DNA of 64,000 nucleotides from Sorangium cellulosum (GTDB lineage Bacteria; Myxococcota_A; Polyangia; Polyangiales; Polyangiaceae), in contig NZ_CP012670.1 in NCBI RefSeq assembly GCF_004135735.1, positions 7,704,501 to 7,768,500 of the forward strand, read 5' to 3'. A program made the position numbers and the translations under genes. The notes beneath the pieces were generated by a model. That model was not told the origin of the DNA and did no database searches. It worked only from the letters and a program-made list of their open reading frames with translations. How positions within the stretch are numbered: the stretch's first letter is position 1; each line of letters opens with the position of its first letter. This document shows positions 59,101 through 64,000 of this stretch, in pieces.

Positions 59101-59401
59101 AGGAGTCGGCGAGGAACTCGGCGGCGCGCACGAGGACCTCGGCCTGCGCGGCGGGCGGGAGCATGCCGAACCTCCGCTCGCCCACGAGGCGCTCGTAGGC
59201 GAAGGCGAGCTCGGAGAAGCGGTCGTGGCGCGCGGCCGCCTCGTGCAGCTTCGCCCACAGCTCGGGGTGCGGGCTCCCCTTGGCCGCGGCGGCCACGAGC
59301 ACGTCGAGCGCGGCCGGTTCGTTGTCGATCCCCTGCTCGAGGGCAGCCTCCAGGTTATCGAGACGAAACGAGACGCGCGCGCTCTTCGTGTCCTGCTGCA
59401 T
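47126..59401 (-). CDS. Giant tetratricopeptide-repeat protein, about 4,090 residues
   Basis: One uninterrupted 12.3-kb frame encoding 4,091 residues built of degenerate TPR/HAT-like helical hairpins throughout (repeated elements such as ALAAYREALALDPTD, AIAAYRRLAEAG, AIASYRRAADLG, AEFDNALRVDPAHPDALHG). The TPR consensus W-LG-Y-A-F-A-P is recognisable in many units of about 34 residues, so the chain probably forms a long superhelix. I see no signal peptide, transmembrane segment or catalytic domain, though low-complexity linkers occur (an acidic Gly/Asp run near genomic 52.9-53.0 kb; an EPAASRPS duplication at 57.4 kb). ATG at 59401 has a CGGAGAG ribosome site; in-frame upstream sequence to 59683 looks non-coding. 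It may be a scaffold for a large complex. Confidence 0.9.
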   Translation of the reverse strand: MQQDTKSARVSFRLDNLEAALEQGIDNEPAALDVLVAAAAKGSPHPELWAKLHEAAARHDRFSELAFAYERLVGERRFGMLPPAAQAEVLVRAAEFLADSFGDPGGARPYLERALAAQPSHKEAFARLERILLDADEPPRLADLYALAAGSRADRAEQLELLRRAHALIEASGKEEERAIKLLQQILRIEPGDAAARWALEARYARAGRLPEVARMLEQALAAEAAPPDALEIRARLIDLYSGPLKEIERALPHVEEVLALVPGHEAALRTGEALLARKTVLVRAAAALESAYLRLGGAQEAARMMSLQIENLRGPRRVEVQRRLVELHFQKLGDLASAFALSEQILAVDPADEVVRERFLALASALDRKADATRVLARAAAAAKEKPLRARIAAELGELYEGLGDARKARMSYQQALGGEPDPAAVRRAARGLGRLCERERDTRGLAAALERLVEAEADAGAREEAAERLARLYEDELGDTAGAIAAYRRLAEAGSSREAAALAALERLYEAADAHEGLAWVLERRAEAEPDRRAARELAFRAAELRTRLPDAPAAVAAWRRFIAAFGASREAHARLIPLLEQERRWPELEALLEAEAELAHGKERAAVLARVGAIRMARLDDPAGALAAYREALALDPTDRPSRLAVEKMLGPPPGGGAEPAASRPSGGAEPAASRPSARLLLPDALRLAACAVLEPVARAEGAAPLLVRVLETRAEIAPAAPAEGAAAEAEGAPARAAAAGRLAALEEAASVAERELGDPRKALELAARGLSLATAAAPEQIARWVAEIERLTEHGGESARRARALAGALGERAVDSPALSHLARRAGEALLASGDVAQALALYRRALAFEPSSPELIARVDALLREQGSPEERLALYREALAQPCSPARRRELLHAIGTIQRRDLGDLSGAAATYRAAIEDDAGDDAAYEALLETYAAGEAWDALYGALAERLPAVAPGERVAHELRMAEAAERGGDAPGAAAHYRAILASGAALSEAALSAMEALARSAGDASLLRDALERRVAASADPHDEALWLERLGDLAAFGIGGEGAAPAGAAPEGDVEAAVAAWQRAASLAEGPLADPERAQKLYERVLSVSPRHRDAAGRLVSLYRGQGAWDRLTAVCEVMLDTAPSDEEALAALAALEGAATRARATSRFVDAALWLRDRVRAGGEGGAPPSGAPAAKAAARVRAIDAALARVLAADPDRQDDAAVVYRRLLAPPVDGDAAPAPLDPAALEAFSGFLAESPDTLARRVDRRWLFTLLSERAREEERLRALAAWASWEEEIGDRAAAAALYARLLEADPENDDALAARGRLLAELGDHEGAAEVLAARRERSEGGARVALDVELATLLLDRLDRPAEALDAIAPAIEAGTVEPAVLEIAERTLARPEAQARAALLLERACDALDDPDARAALLETLLASAPAPAIEAAPRAPADTAPLGSLRGALDAGRLAAEEGAAIRRGWFERLLDLHEERPARGLDVALRAVSELPGELSLWDRLEDLGRRAEQPERVAAAYAAALADERAGAALPPDIVEEIGRRAVEHHEEWFDAPDVVLSLLRRLVELVPGSLWGFERLKLAYNAAERWDDLFALYDATLERTSSADDRVFLLEDAAAVARDLAGDGERTMRYLELLLPLQDDARTRAALERLYERHGRHRALIELLAAELPRLSGDAAERLRERVALLWIDGVGDAASALAVVEQMLDGVPAPRAAFDLLERILAAIPEEQATPGRAGAPLARAARQRAAVLLAKRYRAEGRPEDLARVLEIELEGAGAGDRPALLREIVRLRRDALGDEPGAFERLAELVELSPAGEGDRAELAELAERLGRHDRLAEVLAAAEPRAVDAAQALALVREAALLRRDRLHDADGAIALFRRLSSLAERHGDDEAALGAARALDRLLAEGDRAAERCDVLDTLAALERDPAARRAALGELARLASSRLGDEARAIAAYSARLAEDGDDLEALDGLVAILEGAGRFRELATVLERRAAARGGEGARRDLGRVARLFERELGDTERAIAVWRRVREELAPDPESGDALAALYARAERWDDLVALLEAEASAAGASPPGPGAARSAALYLRLGDVHRDRTLAWERAVAAYRRAHEAEQAARGQGGEDAAGGGAGQGADGGWGDGGQDGDAGRGEDAGGVHDAGAPSARAGLAELLRRVDPASPEHRGALVAAVSALLDLCVAAGDWRGQIALLEPRLAAAETDAARVAVLKASAALLEERGGDREGAFELAFRAFLLSPGAEPPADLTRLTDAAGRWQTIADALPALERRGDVPAATLRDLTFRVGRFHRDARADEDAAERAFEQALLHDPGDSAILLELVELKRRRPGPSLVAALLRLAAATGHDLALYREAVEAARDVVGDAARAREIAAELLELAARRLHDDEEAPPPSPAAWPPARAALWAIDALVGMLADAGEGPQIVALCRRGAALPLPSGERRRLRRVAAEAAEPEEAIALYGALFDEDPADEPVGERLAALLRDAGAPRREELVRLRERQIAASSDAARRVALRCDAAELLAAARRGAEAIARLRENLAESPGHAASIERLAALLEEGGLHRELMLLCEEQATAREAEGGGPPAAELWLKAASLAEHELAEPERAIASYRRAADLGSAVALDALARLLTRRGEHAAAAEALERLAAGASPEELHAAALRLAEAHLSAGEADRARAALERALPRAARPAPLRERLAYLYRAAGAWIALAELIAGDAARADEAQARLALLREAADLYLTRGGAPAAAIPLLDEAIALAPDDLSLRLSRSRALSAAGRTEDATAALRGIIADFGGRRPKERALVHYELARVALATGDRARAMAEFDNALRVDPAHPDALHGLAGLAFEDGQLDRAHRAYRALLLVARRPRDDGEGPSGARRSTLPPRSSLSRPSATSFSRAEVLLALGEIAERQGAPEREVEYVESAFEAARESESEHQKLLAALRARGRHDLLARALEARLTGPILEPAEDAAAALSELASLYEGPLDRPEAALGARLRALELAPGAGAAHDAALELARRLDQVDRVLDLLERLVARAAGEPHEVALLLRLGRALELAPEGPERAVAVYRRAEARIAARAPAAGEARAEVEALWRALEGLYDRLGDRAALADVLRKRIALADAAPAPPRAASADGAPPGRADRADPRYRLAALLASDAAAVDEAISLLEEALELDAEPDRAEAILRGALRTDPRHPRGIRLFERLARQSGRLRALVDALLLLAEIEGPGVLEEAVRTARALGDREQAESILQRIVASASSPPSDPPGAAWALVSLAELREEAGDVAAAAWLCERAARVSAPDEERALLLRAAGLAAGPLDDLRRAARLYEELRGREPAEREIWMPLAGVYRRSGDAARLSALLEETIPLVDDISERCALRLERARLLARESPDEAALLLRDILDEDPAQVEAAILLATMLEEAGRTEELSELFALQLDAAKDRADVGSIVSISMRLGALLEQRGDDRAARDVYLAAADWDGRSRDVLRALERLGREQGSADDLIDALEKLLRLEQGGEAARLALELSELHGARGDDAAAEAALRAGYAACPTSDRLRDELASRYAAREAWPALAELHVLGAEVEGSAEARVERLCRAAEILRDRAGDAAAAAELLERALGVAPGDRDVLRALIDACGAAGEHACAVRALTATLEASPDDPWLYRARAEVHEALGEGERALADLERAYALGGADYAGELVAQLERAIARPGQGEGAAAAPPPGGAGAVTPRSLRLRLAEILARAGDRDRARAHLGDLLQADTRDRAALRALAGLEESAGRWDAASAVYRRLIALEEGDALVATALRLADACARAGHLADARGGLERALRAAPGHAEIRDRLRALYAEIGASRELAAMTLEDAAAASDVAGRFTLLVRAGRLLLDAGDAAQAIPVLREARSLRPEEHDVALLLIDALTIAGSPAEARAVTLELIAANKGRRSRLLGAVYHRIARIEAAEGNARESLTALSRALENDPQNGGLAMELGESALELGEQDLAARAYRAVTMMKIAAEPGEGGTTPAARAVAYYHLGAMALAAGDRRKARLMLDRSVSEDGSLEAARALLDELRAG
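57366..57431. repeat. 33-bp in-frame duplication inside the giant TPR gene
   Basis: Two adjacent copies of a 33-bp segment (starting GGGCGCGACGCGGCCGGCTC at 57366 and 57399) encode two copies of the peptide GGAEPAASRPS in the TPR protein. Confidence 0.8.
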
Positions 59402-59710
59402 GCTCTCCGGACCTCGGCTGGCGAAGGGGCGCAAGGCCGGCGATCCGGCGCTGCCCTCGGACCTGCGCTCGCATCCGCTGCGAGCGATGCCCAAGGGTAC
59501 AGGAGCGTTTCCCCGTGGGCTCTGCGAAAGGACGCCCGGGCCGGGCGGGATCGCGCGGCGGGGCGGGCCGCGCGCGGGCGTGCGGCGTTGCGCGGCGGGC
59601 GCTGGCTCTCGCGGCGCGACGCGGCAGCGGCGAAGGCTGGTGAGGAGGGAGGAGCTACGACACCGGAGTCCATGTCGATGCATGGCGGCGCCGCGTCGGG
59701 CGATAACGTA
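59402..59710. other. Leader region of the giant TPR gene
   Basis: About 310 bp between the minus-strand metallophosphoesterase stop and the TPR start. The TPR frame remains open through most of it but the translated sequence is Arg/Pro-rich and lacks TPR character. No clear promoter is visible. Confidence 0.45.
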
Positions 59711-60811
59711 CTAGCCGCCCACCGCCACGCGCTCCCACGTGAACGGCATCGGCGCGCCTGGATCGACGGTGAGCCTCAGCCACTCGCTCACGGTCTCGCC
59801 CTCGACCACCACCCGCGTGAGGTTCGGCACCGGCGCTGTCACGCCGTAGCTGGCGCTGCCCGCCTCGAGCGGCCGATCCACCCGGTAGCGGTGCGTGTCT
59901 CCCTGCACGAGCAGGACGGGACGAACGAACCCGCGGGCGCGCGTCGCGAGGCGCTGGACGATCTCCACGAACCCGGTCGTGGGCCCCGAGAACGTGTCCG
60001 CTTGCATGAAGAGCGCCACGCCGGCAGCGCGCCGGGCCCTCGCCAGCGCGAAGGTCCGGTCGATCCAGTCGACCGCGGCGGCGACGCGGGCCTCGACCTC
60101 GGCGAGGCGGCGCTCCGGGTCGTCCCGATCGGACCACGCGGCGTGGCCGTTGCCGCTGCCGACCACATGCACGGCCGAGAAGACGACCGACGCTTCGAAC
60201 CACATCCGGTTCTCGACGAAGGTCGCGTGCGCCGGGATCGTCGCCTGGCTGAGCACCGGCCTGGGCAGCCCGAGCGTGACGCCCGGATCGGAGAAGAAGA
60301 CGCTCCGCAGCACCCCCAGGCGCTCCAGGGGGTCGTAGGCGCCTGCGGTCGCCCGGTGGCAGTCCGTCCACTCGTTGTCACCGGGCGTGTAGACGAGCGG
60401 GACATCGAGCGTCGCGAAGGCGTCCGCGATGGATCGGTAATAGCTGTCGTCGCAGCGCGAGCCGCCGCTCTTGATGTCGCCCACGTGGACCGCGCCGTCC
60501 ACGCCCGCCGCACGGATGGCCTGGAGCAGACGAGGGAACGCCGCGCGCTGCGCCTCGCCGTAGGGGGCGTCGCCGATCACGGCCAGCTCGAGCGGCCCCG
60601 CCTGGGCCCGCCGCTCGCCCCTGGGCGGGCGCTCCGGGCCCCGCCGCGCGTCCCGCGCCGGGTCGGAGGGGGCCAGTGCGAGCGACGGCTCGAGGCGGCC
60701 TGGGGCCGCGGGGGCCTTGCCGGAGGGCTCGGCGCACCCCGGGAGGCTGCTGGACAGCAGGCATGCGGACAGGAGCGAGGCGCTCGGCCCGAACATGGAT
60801 GCGCGTTTCAT
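59711..60811 (-). CDS. Metallophosphoesterase-like lipoprotein
   Basis: Predicted lipoprotein of 366 residues (signal ending SLPGC). The calcineurin-type fold is suggested by ELAVIGDAPYG (GDxxYG), VDGAVHVGDIKSGG (GD), PLVYTPGDNEWTDCHR (GDNE), and LLVQGDTHRYRVDRPL (GDTH); these supply the dinuclear-metal ligands in order, as in cell-wall or nucleotide phosphoesterases. A possible GNxH block occurs in SGNGHAAW. GAGGAGG precedes the ATG. Substrate unknown. It lies 85 bp past the next minus-strand gene (beta-helix), which suggests a two-gene operon. Confidence 0.85.
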   Translation of the reverse strand: MKRASMFGPSASLLSACLLSSSLPGCAEPSGKAPAAPGRLEPSLALAPSDPARDARRGPERPPRGERRAQAGPLELAVIGDAPYGEAQRAAFPRLLQAIRAAGVDGAVHVGDIKSGGSRCDDSYYRSIADAFATLDVPLVYTPGDNEWTDCHRATAGAYDPLERLGVLRSVFFSDPGVTLGLPRPVLSQATIPAHATFVENRMWFEASVVFSAVHVVGSGNGHAAWSDRDDPERRLAEVEARVAAAVDWIDRTFALARARRAAGVALFMQADTFSGPTTGFVEIVQRLATRARGFVRPVLLVQGDTHRYRVDRPLEAGSASYGVTAPVPNLTRVVVEGETVSEWLRLTVDPGAPMPFTWERVAVGG

Positions 60812-60896
60812 GAGATGCCTCCTCGATCGACGCGCCGCTCCTAGCGGGACCGCGCGCGATCGAGGATACCGACTCAGCTTCGGGTCCGCGGACGGC

Positions 60897-62501
60897 TCAC
60901 TGCGTGACGACCTGCTTCCAGCCGGTGGCGCCGGGGGTTGCGCCCGACGCCGCGACCTTGCGGTACGAAACGCCGCTCGTCAGATCGACGTACTCGGACC
61001 CGAGCGGCGCGTAGAGGCTCCCCTCGGGCGCGCCGTTGCCGATCAGGCGGAAGTAGCCCGTCGGGATCGCCCCGTTCGGGTACGCCTGCGCGAACGAATG
61101 CTGGACGCCGGGGACCTGGGAGACATCGACGTCCAGGATGCGAAGCCGCTGCGGCGGGGTGCCCGTCGCGACGAGGTCCTCGGGGAACAGCTTGATCCCG
61201 TTCAGCTGCGTCGGCGTGGCCTGGTCGTCGAAGATCTTGCCGCCGGAGATCGTCACGTCGGTCGTCCCGACAATGGAGATCCCCTGCTTGTAGGCGTCGC
61301 CCGCCGCGGTCAGCTTCATGTTGTTGTACACGATCGGGTTCGTCACGGAGACCTGCTGGAGGACGGCCCCCGCGTGGCCCCTGAGGCTGAGGCCCGGCTC
61401 CCCGTTGTCGTGGAGCGTCACGTCGTCGATCCTCAGGTTCTTCACGGCCGTGACGCGGATGCCATGCTGGTCGTTGTCGAACACCTGGGCCTGGCTGATG
61501 GCCACGTCGGTCGGCGCATTGCCCTCGTGTACGCTCCCGATCAGGATGCCGTTCTGGCCGTTGCCCCAGAACTGGCCCCCCAGGATCTGGATGTCCTTCG
61601 CCGCGGTCCCCAGGCTGTTGTCCGGGGGATAGCTGACGACCGCGATCTGCACCCCGTCGCCCGCGTTGTTGTAGGACTGGCAAGACGACACGATGACGCG
61701 CGACCCGCCCCAGATCGCGATGCCAGGAGCGGGGCCCGCGCCCCCCGTGATCATGTTCTTGAACGTGCTGTTGATGATGCGCAGCCCCCCCGACGCCGAG
61801 CCGTCCAAGGCGACCCCCGTGCGGTAGGAGGCCTGGATACCCGGCTTGCTCATCCCGTCGACGACCACCCCGTCGATCGTGCCCGTGGTCCCATTGCTCG
61901 TGCTGATGCCGTTGATCCTCCTCGACGTGGCGGACGGAGAGCCCAGGATGCGCACGTTGCGAACCGTGCAGTCGACGCAGTTGTTCAGGTTGAGGACGCC
62001 CGCGTTGTCCTGGCCATGACCGCTCGTCGCGTCGATGGACAGGTTGTCGATCGTGACGTTCTTGACCGGGAGAAACTCGTTCGACGCGGACAGCTTGGTG
62101 ACCGTGAGCGCGATGACATCCGCGTTGAGCTGCAGCGTCGCCGCGGTGCCGCCGAGGAGCGTGAGGTTGTCGACCTTGGCGTTGATCCTGTTCTCCACGC
62201 AGTAATTGCCCGGCGGGAAATACACGACCGGATACGGGGTCCCGCACTGCGCGGCGCTGTCGATGGCGCTCTGGATCTCGTCGGACTCGTCCCCGGTCAC
62301 GTCGCACCCGCGGCCGGTCGCGCCGTAGTCCCTCACATTGATGACCGACATGCCGCCGATCACGGAGGGCGCGCCGCCATCGGGCGAGCACGAGAGCTGG
62401 CCGACGGCCTCGCCGACCTCGAGATACGGCGTGCCCTGCTCCGGCGTGCAGGCAAGGAGGATCAAACAAGCAGGAGCGATCGCTCTGGTTGCAATGGTCA
62501 T
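60897..62501 (-). CDS. Right-handed beta-helix (pectate-lyase-like) lipoprotein
   Basis: Secreted lipoprotein of 534 residues; signal ending LILLAC. The body begins with the parallel beta-helix entry motif of GH28/pectate-lyase-3 proteins (VINVRDYGATGRGCD, DESDEIQSAIDSA, YFPPGNYCVENRI) and continues as repeated Asn-ladder turns (NLSIDATSGHG, LNLNNCVDCTVRNVRI, IINSTFKNMITGG, ISQAQVFDNDQHGIRV, IYNNMKL-type). Such proteins cleave or bind polysaccharides. The catalytic Asp residues of GH28 cannot be assigned with certainty. GAGGAG precedes the ATG at 62501. Confidence 0.85.
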   Translation of the reverse strand: MTIATRAIAPACLILLACTPEQGTPYLEVGEAVGQLSCSPDGGAPSVIGGMSVINVRDYGATGRGCDVTGDESDEIQSAIDSAAQCGTPYPVVYFPPGNYCVENRINAKVDNLTLLGGTAATLQLNADVIALTVTKLSASNEFLPVKNVTIDNLSIDATSGHGQDNAGVLNLNNCVDCTVRNVRILGSPSATSRRINGISTSNGTTGTIDGVVVDGMSKPGIQASYRTGVALDGSASGGLRIINSTFKNMITGGAGPAPGIAIWGGSRVIVSSCQSYNNAGDGVQIAVVSYPPDNSLGTAAKDIQILGGQFWGNGQNGILIGSVHEGNAPTDVAISQAQVFDNDQHGIRVTAVKNLRIDDVTLHDNGEPGLSLRGHAGAVLQQVSVTNPIVYNNMKLTAAGDAYKQGISIVGTTDVTISGGKIFDDQATPTQLNGIKLFPEDLVATGTPPQRLRILDVDVSQVPGVQHSFAQAYPNGAIPTGYFRLIGNGAPEGSLYAPLGSEYVDLTSGVSYRKVAASGATPGATGWKQVVTQ

Positions 62502-62766
62502 CAAGGTCTCCTCGGAAGGAATGCGAGCCTTGTGTCGCGATGAAGCTCGAGCACGACAAGGCACGAGAGGACGTCCCGAGGGCAGCGCGCGGCGCGCGCC
62601 GAGGCTGGACGCCGCGGGCGCGCGCCCCGGACAGCGGCGGGGGGCGTCGTCACCGCCCCTGGCAAGGACGGCGCCAGGCACGTCCACGGGCGTGGCGCGG
62701 CCGGGCGGCCCGCCCAGGCGCCTTGTCCAGCGCTGCAAATCGATAGGCCCCGGTGCAAGCGCCGCG
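62502..62766. other. Upstream region of the beta-helix gene, rearranged neighbourhood
   Basis: No gene recognised. It is GC-rich and leads into the 15-bp repeat array. The frame that encodes the hydrolase fragment further on is open here but without family features. Confidence 0.4.
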
Positions 62767-62853
62767 CTGGCACGTGGCACCCTGGCACGTGGCACCCTGG
62801 CACGTGGCACCCTGGCACGTGCCACGCTGGCGCGTGGCGCCCTGGCACGTGGG
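62767..62853. repeat. 15-bp tandem repeat, about six copies
   Basis: Unit CTGGCACGTGGCACC at 62767, 62782 and 62797 (identical), then diverged copies at 62812 and 62827, and a 12-bp partial copy ending at 62853. Read in the frame of the hydrolase fragment it encodes repeated Leu-Ala-Arg-Gly-Thr. Confidence 0.92.
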
Positions 62854-63063
62854 TTCCGGGACGAGATCCTCCCCGGCCTGCGCGCGGCGGACACGGCCTT
62901 CCTGGAGCAGCACCTCGGCCGGAAGGTCTCCTTCAGCTTCGCGGTCGACGACCTCGCGGCGCCGTTCCCCGGGCCGGCCCTGATGCTGGTGGGGCGCCAG
63001 GACTCCGTGGCCGGCTACCGCGATCTCTGGGGCATCCTCGAGGCGTACCCGCGGGCGTCGTAC
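62842..63063 (+). pseudogene. Fragment of an alpha/beta-hydrolase gene
   Basis: The frame from 62842 reads LARGFRDEILPGLRAAD, then HLGRKVSFSFAVDDLAAPFP, then GPALMLVGRQDSVAGYRDLW and GILEAYPRASY, the typical C-terminal half of a small alpha/beta hydrolase (strand with Pro-Ala-Leu-Met-Leu-Val-Gly, the catalytic Asp in GRQDS). The nucleophile elbow and the C-terminal His region are missing. Sequence identity to hydrolases ends at about 63063, where the minus-strand kinase-like sequence begins. No start codon or ribosome binding site is visible. Confidence 0.7.
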
Positions 63064-64000
63064 GACCCGAGTCGCCTTGCCCGTGGCCCCGTCCCAGACC
63101 GCCTGGCCGCGCACGCAGCACCAGAGCCGTTCACCTCGCTTGGTGCGGATCGAGAGCTCCACGTCCAGGGGGACCTGGTGCTCGATGTGCGCCTGGAGCG
63201 CGGCCATGAGGCGCGCTCGCCCCTCGTCGTCGAGCAGCGCCGAGGCCGCGTCGAGGCTCTCCAGCTCGCCCGCCCCCCGCTGCCGCACGAGCGGCACGCA
63301 CAGGACCGAGCGCGGCCTCCGCTCGGCGATGTAGGGATCAGCGGCGAACCGCGGCTCGCTCGCGGCGTCGTCCAGGAGGACGATCTCCCGCGCGCGCTTG
63401 ACGTAGTTGAGGATGGACGCGGGCAGCGGCGCCAGGGGCAGCGCCACGTCGGCCCCGAGCACCCGGACGCCCTCGCCGCCGTCCTCGATCGCCGCCTCGA
63501 TCTCCAGGAACAGGTCGTCCCCGCGGCTCCTGAGGAGGTACCCCTTCTGGACGCCCGCCGCCTCGATCACGATCCGGATCAGCGTCTGCTCCAGGCTGGG
63601 CAGGTGGATCTCCCCGGAGATGCTCTGGGACGCCTTGAGCACGGACAGGAGCTCGAGCTGCGCCGCGAACGCGGCGAAGTTCGCCGTCGGGGCGACCGCG
63701 CCGCGCGCCACGAGCTCGGGGTGGCGCCGGTCGATCTGCCGCACCTTGCCGTCCGCCCCCCAGCGCGCATAGCAGGCGCGCGCCTCGCGCAGGTAGGTGT
63801 CGGCGAAGCGCTCGAAGCCGCGGCCGCGGTTGAAGCGCGCGGCCGCCTCGTACGCGATCGCCTCGTGGTTCGGGAAGCCGCTGTCGCGCGCCGAGCGGAT
63901 CGCCTGCTCGTAGAGGCGCTCGGCGTCGAGGTCCCGGCCCTCGATGCGCGCGATCTCGGCGGCGACCAGCGCGGCGCGGTTGCCGAAGTCGTCGGGGCAG
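63064..64000 (-). pseudogene. Truncated kinase/sensor gene with GAF and partial PAS domains, 5' end outside window
   Basis: The minus-strand frame is open from the window edge. It encodes a helical ATPase-like region (AEIARIEGRDLDAERLYEQA, GRGFERFADTYLREARACY), then a GAF domain (LEQTLIRIVIEAAGVQKGYL, ASEPRFAADPYIAE, RRPRSVLCVPLVRQ). This order is that of myxobacterial Ser/Thr kinase-AAA-GAF-histidine kinase proteins. After VPLVRQ the GAF C-terminal part is missing and the frame jumps to the last half of a PAS domain (RARLMAALQAHIEHQ, ELSIRTKRGERLWC). That PAS ends at about 63064, where the hydrolase fragment starts on the other strand. The remaining frame runs on without meaning to about 62650. 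Probably a broken gene. Confidence 0.7.

Noticed and set aside
46575..60844. Very long open frames on both strands opposite or overlapping the giant TPR gene, some of thousands of codons
   Set aside because: They arise from the very high G/C third-position bias of the TPR gene; the translations are Arg/Ala/Pro-rich and contain no domain.
62767..62853. Array of sigma-54 promoters based on repeated TGGCACG
   Set aside because: No matching TGC element at the right -12 spacing; it is part of a repeat that also reads as codons.

Overview
This window is very GC-rich bacterial chromosome with densely packed genes. It most likely comes from a myxobacterium (Myxococcota), probably of the Sorangium/Polyangium type. 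Reasons: two secreted proteins end in MYXO-CTERM-like tails (Cys-rich motif, hydrophobic stretch, Arg cluster); there is an AgmX/PglI-type lipoprotein, an MXAN_6640-type metalloprotease, many lipoproteins, a giant TPR protein, and the remnant of a multidomain kinase with a GAF module. This placement is inferred from gene content. I saw no rRNA, tRNA, CRISPR array, transposase or prophage.

Layout. 0-4 kb: end of a urease operon (fused UreAB, UreC, UreF, and UreG with a His-rich N-terminus). 4.2-8.7 kb: receiver-GAF protein, then the succinate dehydrogenase/fumarate reductase operon sdhCAB. 8.7-10 kb: a mostly non-coding gap with a 19-bp tandem repeat. 10-14.6 kb: DUF5995 protein, the MsrPQ methionine sulfoxide repair pair, a DUF420 membrane protein and a glutathione-reductase-like enzyme. 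14.6-19.2 kb: an MprF-like membrane protein followed by a compact run of hexapeptide acyltransferase, carrier protein, amino acid:carrier-protein ligase and GNAT protein. This is the most intriguing part of the window. 19.2-27.5 kb: ferritin-like protein, GH63-type glucosidase, a small caspase/CHAT-like protein, a subtilisin-like protease, a STAS-like protein and an RSL-type fucose lectin. 28-32.9 kb (minus strand): metalloprotease, HmuY-like lipoprotein, polytopic membrane protein, Uma2 nuclease-fold protein. 33-40.4 kb: two GT39-like membrane glycosyltransferases, an AgmX-type lipoprotein, a small helical protein and a GT4 glycosyltransferase. 40.8-43.4 kb: a 2-oxoacid dehydrogenase E2 overlapping glyA. 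43.6-46.5 kb: two paralogous lipoproteins, a small helical protein and an HU-like DNA-binding protein. 47.1-59.4 kb: one 12.3-kb gene for a TPR protein of about 4,090 residues. 59.7-62.5 kb: metallophosphoesterase and beta-helix lipoproteins. 62.5-64 kb: a rearranged stretch in which an alpha/beta-hydrolase fragment abuts the broken 3' end of a sensor-kinase-like gene.

Several unrelated short tandem repeats (periods 15, 19, 20, 23, 24, 33 and 51 bp) and palindromes occur. Repeats inside coding or open frames have periods divisible by three; those in plain intergenic DNA do not. A 125-bp near-perfect palindrome at 46.0 kb shares a 17-bp segment with a hairpin beside the paralogous lipoprotein gene at 43.5 kb.
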